Of a DNA stretch of 64,000 nucleotides, positions 12,501 through 24,350 are shown piece by piece. The stretch's first letter is position 1, and the number at the start of each line of letters is the position of its first letter. The notes below the pieces were generated by a model. That model was not told the DNA's origin, ran no database searches, and saw nothing but the letters and a program-made list of their open reading frames with translations. The position numbers and the translations under genes are program-made. The stretch is from Manis javanica (Eukaryota > Chordata > Mammalia > Pholidota > Manidae). Location: contig NC_133157.1 in NCBI RefSeq assembly GCF_040802235.1, forward strand, positions 36,236,501-36,300,500, read 5' to 3'.

Positions 12501-15359
12501 AGCTTCTTTGCCACCATTCTTAGCCCAGTCTGAATAATTCCTTTCATAAAAGGGCCAGTTGAGACCCATTCAAACTGCCATAGCATACCAGCCCCACCCC
12601 CAAGGGGATGCTGGTGCCCATTCATCCTCCCAGCCAGGGGACTCTCCCAGGAATGCTCAGGAAAGGCTCTTCTAGCCCCAGTTTGGGGTTCACATGGTGG
12701 AATGGTCCTCACCTAAGCAGCACAGCTCGGAGGAGTGAGGGAGGAGGCAAGAAGGACTCGGCACTTATTTTCCCTACAGATCCTCTCTGAATGTTTTTCC
12801 ATTGCTTTGAACTGTTTATTAATACATGACAGAAGCCATTTCCCTATTTAGGTGGTTCTGCTGGGAATTCCACACCATCACACTACCCCACCCCCTGAGA
12901 TAGATTTAAAAACATCAGCTTTCAAGATTTTATACTCGTATTTCAGAAACTACATTACATTACTATGTCCGGTGAAACAGCGCCATTCCCTGCTCCTATC
13001 TGCATGCTCCAGGCACTGTGAGGCGTGTCAAAGTAGCTCAGTCCAGACAATTTGCAGCTGGCTGGGTGTGTGCCAGAGTGGGGTGGGTGGCAAAATTCTC
13101 TCAGAATCCAGAGCAGCTCAGGGTTGACTGTGGACCAGAATCCAGGATTTTCAAGTTTTTTCTATAGACCATCATTCTATATATAGAGAGAGATCTCATC
13201 TTAGTGCCACCCAAATATAACAAGAAGTTGAAAATTGCTCTCCTAAACATAGGATAAAGTCACTGAGGATCTAGTGCTCAGGTTTTCACTGGAGTAGAAG
13301 ATAGAAGAGAGTAGAGGGAAGAGTGGAAGCCACAATATAAGCAAGGTAGGTTCCTACTGCCTGAGGAATTAAGTGTCCATATCAAAGCCAAAATACTCCT
13401 GGAAATGGTTTTTCTACACTTCTTTGAAGACCACATGTGAGGCCTTGTGAAGTGAGTGAAGAGGAAGCATTTTTCCTCTGTCAGGAAACAGGAATTTTGG
13501 AGTTCCTTTCTAATTGTAACCAAGACTTAGCTCTACAGAACAAGTATTCCTTTCACAGCAAAAAATTTTCAACTTATTGGGTTATTTCAAATGCCTGAGA
13601 TAGCATAAAACATTCATTCAACTCTGGCAGCATTCACAGAGCTATTTTTGTAACTAGCTAAACACAGACGCTTCGTCTCTAAAACATGATATTTTCAAAA
13701 TGCAGTAAACCCCAAAGTCAAGGTTTTGGGAGAAGTCAGTCTAACCTCATTGAGGTTACCAGTCCTTTACCCTCATGCAAGCCTGGCTTCCTTGCTTGCC
13801 CACTTACCCATAGGTTCTGGTGTTTGGATACAGGAGACAGAACTAGAATCTAACTCTAACTGCGAATTTCTTAACTTACAGTGGAGGCATACAGTTTACT
13901 GGCTGTATTACTGTGCCTGAGAGATAAATTAATAATTAGGTCAAGTGACTCCTTAATTTTATTTTTGTTTGGTGTTATAGAAAAGTATTATTGAAGGTCT
14001 TAAAGTGAGAAATCATTATCACCACACAATCATGATCATTTGGAACATAGGTTCTGAGCCTCTGCTGGATGTTCATGGTTGGTGGAGCAGGTGTTCTGAG
14101 TTCTAGAAAAATCTCAATGCAGGCTGCTTCCCTCTGTCCTACATTCACAGGGTATTCCTGTTAGGTCTGTGCAGACCTTTGGCCTGAAGGACTAGAGGCG
14201 CCTGGGTCTTTGCTGCTTTGTGCCATAGCCTGGCAAGGATGACCCAAGGATAAGTCATGGGACTGTGCTGCAGCCAGAACTTGGAGCTATGCACTCCTCT
14301 GCTTGCTGTTGTCTGGCAGCTGTGTCTAGGGAGGTCTCTCCCTGTGCATTAGGTGAAACCTCAACCCAGACAGGGAAGGGTTCTTGACTCTGATTGAGAA
14401 AGAATCCTCAACCAGGTCAGATGAGTGTGGGTAAGGAAGGAATCCATTAAAATGAGTATAAGTGAATGAGTATCAGCAGGCATGCAGGCAGCAAAGAGCA
14501 GGGAAGAACAGGGAGGAAAGGGAAGTTCACTGAACTCCTGCTTGGCATAGAGCAAATCCCTTGCCAACTCCTGAAGCCAGGGTCCCTTGGCGTCCCCTGG
14601 TGTCCAGTGTCCACTTGAATCTGCACAGCATGGGAACTAAGCCCCACCACCCAGGATTTGGGGGAACCACAGAGCACTGGATGGAGTGAGAGTATATCCT
14701 GAGAACTTCTACTTCCCTACTGGTGTGAAATAAAAAAGGGAGAGAGAAAAGGATTGTGTTAAGACTAGAAAGCTAAATGAAATAGCAAAGTGACAAAGAC
14801 ATTTACCACCAGAGATGGAGGTTGGAGAGTTCTTGTCTTTATCATGGAAGAAAGTTCAGAAACAAGTGCAACTGGCTTATGCAACAACAATGTTATTTGA
14901 TGTAAGACAGTACACAGTCAGATGGGAGTGCAGGCAACCTCAGAGAGGAGGTACGTTCAAAGGTTTAGGATTTTGGGTTTTATAGGGCTTTTGGGGGTAG
15001 GGGTCAGCATAAGGCATGATGTATTCAGGTGATTCATAATTCCTCTGAAATTTGGTCTTAAGAACAGGGTTATTTAGGTGATGGTGTTGATCCAGATTTC
15101 AGCATTCTTTATCCACATAGGTTCATTTACACTTTGAAGGTCTATCTCTTCTTCTGGTTACAAAGTTACAAAAGGGGCTGGAAGAAGAGGATGAACAGCA
15201 TATAGATTAAGTTAAAGAATACACTGGGCCTTTTACGCAGGTGAGATTTTTCAGTGGCATGACCCTTGTACCATTTCCCTGCTCTTCTCACTGTTACTTT
15301 GAGGTTGGCCATGCTCTGGTCAACCTCCCTTGCTTCAGCACCCCTTGGCCACATTTCCT

Positions 15360-15377
15360 AAGAAATAGCAGACCTGT
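15360..15377 (+). repeat. 18-bp target-site duplication, left copy
   Basis: It is identical to 15625-15642 on the other side of the poly-A-tailed element, and defines the insertion boundaries. Confidence 0.9.
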
Positions 15378-15624
15378 GTGATCAAAACCGAAAGTTTCTG
15401 TGATATGACTGCCCTTGCACTATTCACTATGTAAGAACTTATTCACTATGTAAGAACTTGTTCACCATGTAAGAACTTGTTCGTTATGCTTCAGAAGATT
15501 GGAGACTGACGAGAATTAAGCTTGGGGTTGATTAATGACTGTGCATTGAGTCCCCTATACAGAATTTTATTGTTGTTAACAACCATTTGATCAATAAATA
15601 TGAGAGATGCCCTCTCAAAAAAAA
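15378..15624 (+). mobile_element. Poly-A-tailed LTR-like retroelement, copy 1 (5' truncated)
   Basis: An insertion of about 247 bases is flanked by a perfect 18-base target-site duplication, AAGAAATAGCAGACCTGT, at 15360-15377 and 15625-15642. It starts GTGATCAAAACCGAAAG, contains three 19-base tandem units (TTCACYATGTAAGAACTTR type) at about 15419-15482, carries AATAAA near 15594, and ends GCCCTCTC followed by an A run. It matches the 3' part of the element at 20798-21402. Target duplication plus poly-A tail plus 5' truncation point to L1-driven target-primed insertion. I cannot name the family. Confidence 0.85.
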
Positions 15625-15642
15625 AAGAAATAGCAGACCTGT
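15625..15642 (+). repeat. 18-bp target-site duplication, right copy
   Basis: It is identical to 15360-15377; the first two A bases merge with the element's A tail. Confidence 0.9.
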
Positions 15643-16129
15643 CATGCTCTCTGGACCATGACTGAACTTCTCTATTGGAGAACTTCTCTCTGGGGAGTCT
15701 TAAGCCTCCCAAGGATCAGACCCATAATTGTTGAGAGAAAAACAGGGTTTTTGCTGAAAGGTCAGCAAACCAGAGAACAGTGTGTCTTGAGTTCTCTTCT
15801 TTGGCCTCTTCAAACAGCTGGCCTTTATCTGCTGGCTCTTTCCCCAGCCTCAACCATACTCCAGTCTCACCTGTCATATAAGAGCCCCTCCAGAACTCTA
15901 GTTCTGGATCTTCCTTGTTTTTTTACATTATCCTTCTCAAAACCTTAACCTTCTCAGACATGACACCGGCCTCTCCTTGGTCCCCTGCCTCTCCGACCAT
16001 AGCTGTCAGTCCTCTTCTGCCTACCTCTTCAATGCTGGTTTTCCCCAAGTTCTTTCTTCTGACCCTTTATATTTATAGACATACACATACACACACCTGC
16101 ACAAGACAAAATCATTAGAACTTTCTCTT

Positions 16130-16915
16130 ATTTCTGTTTCTCTGTCTTGTTTGGTGGAGTCACAATTCGCCCAGTCACCTGAGTCAGGAGGATATGTGGG
16201 AGTCATCTTTGCCTAGGGCTTTTCCCTCAAACCCAGATCCATTCAGCCACTAAGCCCTGGCAGCTTGACCTTGATCTGACTCTGCCTTTTTGAAACTTTT
16301 ATCACTTCTTGCAGTGCCTCTAAGCTGGTCTCCCTACTTCCAGTTTAATCATTCTTTCCCATTCTCTCCATACTGCTCCCAGAATGATTTGTCTATATAA
16401 ATCTGACAATGGACTTAAAATCCTTCAAGCCCCTCCCATTATTTCCAGTTAAAGTCCAAAGCCCTGAACATGACTTACAAAGCCCTTCATGACTATAAGC
16501 CTTCTATCCTGTTCTAGTCTCCTAACCTGCCACTTTACCCCTACCTTCAGTATTCCAAAAGTGAGCTATTCCTTTTGCTTGCTACAAAACTCATATGCAT
16601 CATCTTCCCCTTCATTTCCTTTCTCTTCTCTTTTTTTTGTTCCCTACTCCCTTCTTCATCTGGTTGACTTCTACCTCCTACTCATCTTTCATGCCTCAGC
16701 TTTCTTCAGGGGAGTCTTATTCCTCAAGATGGGATAGATGCTTCTGTCTGGTGTACATGCCACCTCTATACAAATCTCTGTTCTGGCACATGGCGTATTA
16801 TTAAAATTCTCTGCATATTCATTAGGCCTACTCACTGGTCTTTGAGATCTTTATGGGCAGAGATCATATTTTTGTATCTGCAGCAACCAGCATAGTGCCT
16901 AGAATATAAGTGCCC
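16130..16915 (+). mobile_element. L2 LINE 3' half
   Basis: Forward L2 order is visible: GGGAGTCATCTTTGCC, TAAGCTGGTCTCCCTACTTC, AAAATCCTTCAAGCCCCTCC, GACTTACAAAGCCCTTCATG and AACCAGCATAGTGCCTAGAA. Confidence 0.8.
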
Positions 16916-17339
16916 CTAAAATGGAGGACCAGAGCTGAACTGGCGGCTGAAACTCTTGTATCTCATTTTCTTATATTGCCCTTTGCTTTTCTTTCCTCTG
17001 TTCAGCATTCTCAGTTCCCAGTGCTTTTTCTTGCTTGATACTTCTTGCCGACCCCCCACCCCACCTTTCCATCTTGAGTTGTTGACTGCCTTAGTGACTC
17101 CAAGATCTCCTGCCAATGGAGAACTCGATAAGCAGGAGGTTGGTGATCAGAAAGCATTCATTCCATTTTCTAAAGAGGAGCTCCAAGCGTGTACTAGCAC
17201 TGGAGACATGATTAAGCTAGTATCAGCCTTCCAAGTACCTGCTTTACAAGACAGTAGTTCCATGACTGTGTAAGTTCTGATGTGCTGTTTATCTCATGAC
17301 TTTATCTGACATTGCTGAGAAGGAGCTGGGCCATAAGGA

Positions 17340-17550
17340 ATGAGCAAATTAGATTTAAATACTGGTGCTGCCACCTTCAAGATGTGACTTTGAACATATT
17401 ACCTTATACAGCCTGGTTCTTCAGTTCTAAAACAGGGTATTTACCTTACTTGATCTTTTAGGAGAATTAAACGAGATAAAATAAGCACCATAGCTGTACA
17501 TATAGCAGATGTGCAAGAAATATTAACTAAATAATTTGATGAATTCCAGA
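17340..17550 (+). mobile_element. MIR SINE relic
   Basis: A degraded forward MIR order is visible: ATACTGGTGCTGCCACCTT, GATGTGACTTTGAACATATT and GGAGAATTAAACGAGATAAA. Confidence 0.55.
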
Positions 17551-20500
17551 AGAACCATACCTGGGCTACGTTGTCAGGAGTCTGAAAAACACACTGCCTG
17601 AGCCCAGCCAGAGGTCTTAGCATAGCTGCCTCCCAAATATGAGCCTTAGGTAGCCCCTCTTACCTACTCCCCCACAAACCACTGTCCTTTCTCAGCACTG
17701 AGAATGTAACCAGGTTAAGGCAGAGGCAGAGGGCTCTTTGAGGGGCTGTCTAGGGATGGTAAGGGTGTAGAGGGGCTAGAAGTAAAGCAAGACCTAGGCC
17801 ATATTAAAAATGTAGTCCCTGTACTAAGAGCATTGGTATCATCTAGAAGCCTGTATGAAATGCAGACATTCAAGCTCCATTCTAAACCTACTGAATCAGA
17901 ATCTGTATTTAAACAATACCCCTTGGTGATTTGTATGCACATTAATGTTTAAGAAGCACAATCCTATAGATAAAGTCAGCAGGTGTGGAGGGCTATAGGC
18001 TGTGTAGGTGTGTCCGAGCTGTCTAGAAGAGGCGAAGGCTGCACAGGTGGGGAGAAGCTGTGGGGGAATATAGTCAGAGCAAAGGAGGTGTTCCTCAGAG
18101 ATGTGGACTGCAGAGCTGCAGTGGAGCTCTTTGAGTGGGTGTTAAGTTATTTGTTTCAGGGCTCCTTACTGTGGAATGTTGACCCTTCAGTTAGCTAGTC
18201 AGTGTCATTGCACCAGCCAGCAAGTGGCAGATGGGCAGGGAAAGGCTCTCTACCATTGTGAGCCTGGGAAGACCCTCCAGCAGAGACCGCAGGACCATCT
18301 AGCTTGGCAGAAGAGTATTGTTTCCCTGGAGAGATACATAACTAGCAACTGGCTGGCTTTATTGCTGAAAATTTGCCTTGAGCTTGTGCTAGTCTAGGCT
18401 CTCCCCTCCCTCTACTCTTCCATCACTAACTGGCACAACATCTCTCTCTCACATACACACACAAAACCTAAGGAACAGACTTCTCAGAAACTCAGATGGG
18501 GCTTTTCAAGCCTCTGTGGGGTTAACTCTTTCCTTGCCCTCTCTGACCTCCTTCGCTCCTGCACTGGGCACTAAGCCCTTACCATTGAACTCCCTGCTGC
18601 ATAAATCAGGCTTGGTGAGAGTGACTGCAGGCCTTAGGTTTAATTGGAGGCAGCAAGAGCTTGTTTTACCAGAGCCACCATCTCTCTCTCTCTGAAGCAC
18701 TCTTAGGACTGAATCTCTGTTTGCCTTCCAAATAAAAATACTTCCCAGCCATGCACCTAGAGTCTCTTGACCCTTCTCTGTGGGAGAGTTGTTTGTGCAT
18801 CTCAGTGGTAATTGGTAGGCTGAATGCCTGGTGGCAGAGCAACTAAAACTAGTCAGGCTAGAGTCCTGGCCCCAGGGCTGAGCCTCGCCTGTCATTGCTG
18901 TACACCCTCTTTCTTGTCAAAGTACATAGTGACCCAATAGCTGTGCCTGCCCAGGCCTGACCCCCTTCATCAGGGAAGATAACAAACCTCCTGCAGCATC
19001 ACTCTCTCCTCCGTGCTCCACCACCCTTCATGCATTTCTGTCTCTTGCTCCTCTCTCTCCTTAAATAGGCTAATTTGTGTGCTTGTCATCTCCCTACTTT
19101 TAGACTAAAGTCTTCTTGGCAAGAAGCTGGCCTTGGTGTTTTTCCCTCCCCAAAGTACACTGTTCCCTGCCCACCCCTTGTTGTTCAGCGAATATCAAGG
19201 TTTTTTAAAAAAGTGGCTAGCTCACTGATGTTTAATTATTGGGATGACAAAAAGGAAAGACGAAGAGACTGCTCTGGCCAGAGAGCTGAGCTTTGGTGCT
19301 GCAAATTGTCTTTGTGAGCAAGAAGTGGTATTTGCCAGGCATAATGGAGGTTAGAGAGTTAGAACAGGCTAAAAAGGAGAGGAAGGGCAAGGACAGAAAA
19401 AGTCCCAGAGGGAGAAGCTGTTTGATTCCAACCCTCTCAGTCTATCATGAATTACGAACAAGTTGCTCTATACTCTCCCAAGGCCAGAGCAAAGGGATAA
19501 GAGATGGCAGCTCTGCGGAGGCATCCCAGAGACTGCCAGATTGTCACTCTGCTTTCTTGGGATATCAAGGTGTCCAAAATATTCATGAACCACTGCAGGC
19601 CAGGCTCAGTCCCTTGAGTAATTGAAGCTTACCCAAAATCCCCAAATGAGATTTAGGGTCAAGATCTAGACGAGGATCCACAAGTCAATTTGACCCAGAA
19701 CAAAGGTCATTTCTCCTCCTTCAGCTTCCTGCCATGTGCAGGGCTGAGGGACCAGTCTCAAGCACTCTCCAACCAAATATCCTCTGTTGATTCTTGGGCA
19801 GCACCTTTCCTCGTGTTCTGTACTTCCCTCCTTACCTGGAGGAGCTGGAATCCAGGTCCTGGAGGGAAACTGAACGATCCTTTGGATCACCCTCCCTAAA
19901 GCTCTGTCTGCCCTCAACAGCTGCTTCTCTTCTTCCCCTTCTCTGAGACCTGCCTAAGTAAAGCTCCCAGAAACCTAACCCAGAAGCCCGCAGCCCCTCC
20001 AGCTCCCTTGATTTTAGAATCATTTCCCCTCTCCTATGAAAAGTCTCATCTCCAAAGTCTGTGTTGGCTGATACTGAGTAAAAAACGAGATGGGCCAGCC
20101 ACATCTCTCTACCGCCCACGCTTATGCCATCTTCTTCTCCTGCCTCAGGCCCTGCCAGTTGATCATTTTTTCCCCCATTTCTTCACTGTGGTAAAATATA
20201 CAAAACATAAAATTTACCATTTTAACTACTGTTCATCTATTTTTAAGTTTGCACTTTCACCCCTTTCCTCATTAAGTGAGATGGTCTTTCTCTAAACAGG
20301 TTGAAATGGGAGTGGGCAGGGTGTTGGCAGGATGTGGCAGGATGGGGGGAGGGCTCAAAAACCTTTTAGGTCGCAAGCCTGTATATGGTCCAACATGAGG
20401 CAGGAGCCTCCTCAACATCTGGCTCAGGAGATGAACTCAAGGAAAAGGATGAAGGTCAGGGGTTAGGCCAAACCAGGCCTCCTGGAGAAACCAAGGTTTC

Positions 20501-20797
20501 TCAATTTCTGGCTCTGGCTCCTACATCCTGGGTCATGAGGCTTGTCTTGTAGGCCTTTTGCACATGCTTCCCCCAAACTGCAACTGGTACAGTGGGTGTC
20601 CCTGAGTTGATATATGTGTCTTTTCTCCCAAATGAAGGCTGTTTGGTCATAGGGTTTCCAGGTGAATCGGAATGGGAATGAATAGCAGAACATCAGTCTA
20701 GTATAAGCAGTCCTAAACATGAAGAAGGCGAGCAGGATTCTAAATCTTCTTTAAAAACTCACTAGTCCCTTGTCTCCCCATTTTAAAAATGAATCCA

Positions 20798-21402
20798 AGA
20801 ACCTCACCCCCCCTGTTTTGAGAGAAATCTTCTGCATCCGTGAATGTTTTAATGCCCTTGTCTAGCTTGGATTAACACATAGTCTACAGGCACACACCTG
20901 ATCATCTACAATTGCTCTCTTACAACACTAAACTATGTTTTCTACCTTTATCTTGCATCTACCTACCACTTCAACATTTTATTAAAAATAAAAAAAAAAT
21001 AATAATAAAGGGAGAAATGTGGGATCCACATATAAATCAAGTATAAAAATCAAACGAATATTCATATTTGACCTGATTGTTTATAATTCATAATGCATGA
21101 TTAAAACCGAAAGTTTCTGTGAGGAATGCCCTTGTACTGTTCACCATGTAAGAACTTATTCACTATGTAAGAATTCGTTCACCATGTAAGAACTTGTTCG
21201 TTATGCTTCAGAAGATTGGAGACTGACGAGAATTGGGCTTGAGATGGATTAATGATTGTGCACTGAGCATTGACCCCCCTATACAGAATTTTATTGTTGT
21301 TAACAGCCATTTGATCAATAAATATGAGAGATGCCCTCTCAAAAAAAAAAATAAATAAATAAATAAAAATGCATATTGAAATACACACACACACACAAAA
21401 AA
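20798..21402 (+). mobile_element. Poly-A-tailed LTR-like retroelement, copy 2 (longer)
   Basis: The insertion is flanked by AAAAATGAATCCA at 20785-20797 and 21403-21415. Its first 200 bases are unassigned and end in an A/T-rich tract. A purine run AAAGGGAGAA (about 21007-21016) resembling a polypurine tract is then followed by TGTGGGATCC, like the start of an LTR U3. From about 21100 it matches copy 1, including three 19-base tandem units, AATAAA and GCCCTCTC. The tail is compound: an A run with AAAT units, then about 40 bases with a CA repeat, then a second A run. This resembles a retroviral 3' end (polypurine tract, U3, R) copied by L1, as in SINE-R/SVA, but the source family is unknown. 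No long open frame remains. Confidence 0.75.
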
Positions 21403-21989
21403 AAAAATGAATCCAGTTCTTTGCCATCTAGCTCTAGCTTCATATTTTTCACCATCCTTTTTCTCCCTGTTTCTGAGTAGCTATTTTTGAAAACTAAATA
21501 ATGGGTAAGGAGTAGGAGCTGCCACTCCTGCTGGGATAACTCCAGAGCCGTTTTGATTAATTTTCCCATTCCAAGTCTGAAAGCAAGGGAGACTCACTCT
21601 GCAAGGTTTGCCTCCTGGCTCTGCAGTTATTCACAGTTCCTACAGCTGACATGCTGGCACAGGCCAAGGACCAGCTGAAGCATGGTGGCCAGCCACCAGG
21701 CAATACTGGTGCTCCGTTTAGCATTTAGAGCCCTTCTCAAGCTTCAGTGTAACAAAGTCTTCCCTCCTTTTGTTCTTAATTGGTAGCCTCAAGTCAGGAG
21801 TATTTTATCTGGCTGGTGATGCTGAGAAGGAATTCTATTCTTTGAAAGAAGATTCCCCAGAGGGAACCAAGTAAATAAAGACTGGAGCAGAGTTCTCTTG
21901 GAAGATGATAGATAGGTGTGATGACATGAAATTCCCTGGCACACAGTGAAAAATAAAATATTAAGAACCAGCTATAGCTCTCAGTCATG

Positions 21990-22370
21990 GCTAGAAACAT
22001 TACAAAGTAGAGCAATCCTTTGGGAAAGCAGTTTGGCAATATGTATCAGGTATCTTAAAAGCACTCTTACTTTTTGGCTTAGTAATTACTTTTTTTAAGA
22101 AATTATCCTAAATGCAAATATATAAATGGATTTCAGTGTAGCATTATTTATAATAGTGAAAAACTGCAGACAACCTAAATGTCCAAAATAAGTGTACAGT
22201 TAAAAAGTTATTATACATCCCCTTTATGGATATTATGCACCCATTAAGCTGATGGCTACAAAAACTGTATAAAAATACGGAGAGTTGATTATGCTCTAAT
22301 ACTAATTTTAAAAAATATAGAATATAAGATACAGTGTGTTTTTCTTTAAATATTCTACACATTTGTATTA
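21990..22370 (+). mobile_element. Old L1-like fragment
   Basis: AAAGCAGTTTGGCAATATGT, GCATTATTTATAATAGTGAA and CAACCTAAATGTCCAAAATA are typical of old L1 3' regions. Confidence 0.6.
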
Positions 22371-23042
22371 GTTGATACTCTGGTTACAGTAACAAAATAC
22401 AACTCAAGCTAGTTTAAGCTAAAAAGGAGATGCTACTATAAGGACACTAGGATTTCTCATAGTATCTAAGAGCAGGTATGTTGTGAAGCCTTAGGAGCTC
22501 AAGTTCTGGAACCAAACCCTGAAACCTAGGGAGGACTTTCTCAGTTTTGTGCATTTGCTTCTCTCTGAATATCAGCTTTATTCATATCTCCCTGCCCAGT
22601 GACTTTCTGCTACCTAATCTACAGTCTTGAGCTTTACCTCTCCTCTTAGCCCCACCTCCTAATCCTGGGGTAGGCTGTGATTGGCTCCACCTGGTCCAAG
22701 CAAGGGTGGGACCACGTAGAGCCAACTTGGTACCTGGAGGCCCACCCCTGTGACCATGAGGACAGGACAAGCACCAGCTTCCAGAGAAGGAACCCCCTCA
22801 ATGCTGCTCCTGTGGTATACACTAAAGACTCAAATACACTAGAACATCAACAGAGGTTGTCTCAAGGTAGTGAAACTAAAGGTGACTTTTTAAAATGTTA
22901 TCATGTATTACTCTATAATAGAAAAATGTATTAAACTTGCCATGGCTACAGTTATTACTAGGCTTGGGTCAGCAGAAACCACCTCCATTTTGGTTCTTGC
23001 AATGACAACCAATATAAAGATACTAAAGCTTGGTGGTGCTTG

Positions 23043-24350
23043 GTTTTTTTTAATGTACAATTACATGAACAACATTATGGTTACTAGACTCCCCCTATTA
23101 ACAAGTCCCCCCCACATACCCCATTACAGTCACTGTCCATCAGCGTAGTAAGATGCTATAGAATCACTACTTCTCTTCTCTGTGCTGTACTGCCTTCCCC
23201 ATGTCCCCCACCCACCCACATTATGTGTGCTGATAGTAATATCCCTTTTCCCCCCTTATCCCTCCCTTCCCACCCATCCTCCCCAGTTCCTTTCCCTTTG
23301 GTAACTGTTAGTCCATTCTTGGGTTCTGTGAGTCTGCTGCTGAGTCTGTTCCTTCAGTTTTTTCTTTGTTCTTATACTCCGCAGATGAGTGAAATCGTTC
23401 GGTACTTTTTTTCTCCGCCTGGCTTATTTCACTGAACATAATACCCTCTAGTTCCATCCATGTTGTTGCAAATGGTAGGATTTGTTTTCTTCTTATGGAT
23501 GAATAATATTCCATGTGTATATGTACCACATCTTCTTTATCCATTCATCTACTGATGGACACTTGGGTTGCTTCCATTTCTTGGCTATTGTAAATAGTGC
23601 TGCGATAAACAGAGGGGTGCATGTGTCTTTTTCACACTGGGCTCCTGCATTCTTAGGGTAAATTCCTAGAAGTGAAATTCCTGGGTCAAATGGTATTTCT
23701 ATTTTAAGTTTTTTGAGGAACCTCCATAGTGCTTTCCACAATGGTTAAACTAATTTACATTCCCACCAGCAGTGTAGGAGGGTTCCCCTTTCTCCACATC
23801 CTTGCCAACATTTGTTGTTGTTTGTCTTTTGGATGTTGGCCATCCTAACTGGTGTGAGGTGATATCTCATTGTGGTTTTAATTTGCATTTCTCTGATGAT
23901 TAGCGATGTGGAGTGTCTTTTCATGTGCCTATTGGCCATCTGAATTTCTTCTTTGGAGGACTGTCTGTTCAGCTACTCTGCCCATTTTTTAATTGGATTA
24001 TTTGCTTTTTATTTGTTGAGGTGTGTGAGCTCTTTATATAATTTGGATGTCAACCCCTTATTAGATATGTCATTTATGAATATATTCTCCCATACTGTAG
24101 TATGTCTTTTTGTTTTACTGATGGTGTCCTTTGCTGTACAGAAGCTTTTTAGTTTGATATAGTCCCACTTGTTCATTTTTGCATTTGTTTCCCTTGCCTG
24201 GGGAGATATGTTCATGAAGAAGTTGCTCATGTTTATGTCCAAGAGATTTTTGCTTATGTTTTTTTCTAAGAGTTTGGTGATACTTGTTTTTGGTAATGAA
24301 TTCCATTCTAGGAGCTGTTTAAGGAGACAAAATCCTCAGCTGTTCACAGA
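23043..24350 (-). mobile_element. 5'-truncated L1 (LINE-1), relatively young
   Basis: On the minus strand it encodes the C-terminal part of L1 ORF2, including [33 protein letters not shown] and FIAALFTIAKKWKQPKCPS, followed by the 3'UTR. A T run at about 23044 is the complement of the poly-A tail. ORF2 is broken: an in-frame stop lies near 23742 after WWECKLV, and a frame shift occurs near 23520 around the KKMWYIYT segment. The copy is therefore dead, though much better preserved than the other LINEs here. Confidence 0.9.

Noticed and set aside
22677-22934. Possible small gene upstream of the L1 at 23043
   Set aside because: The frame runs into flanking A/T-rich sequence, has no splice support and no recognisable motif.
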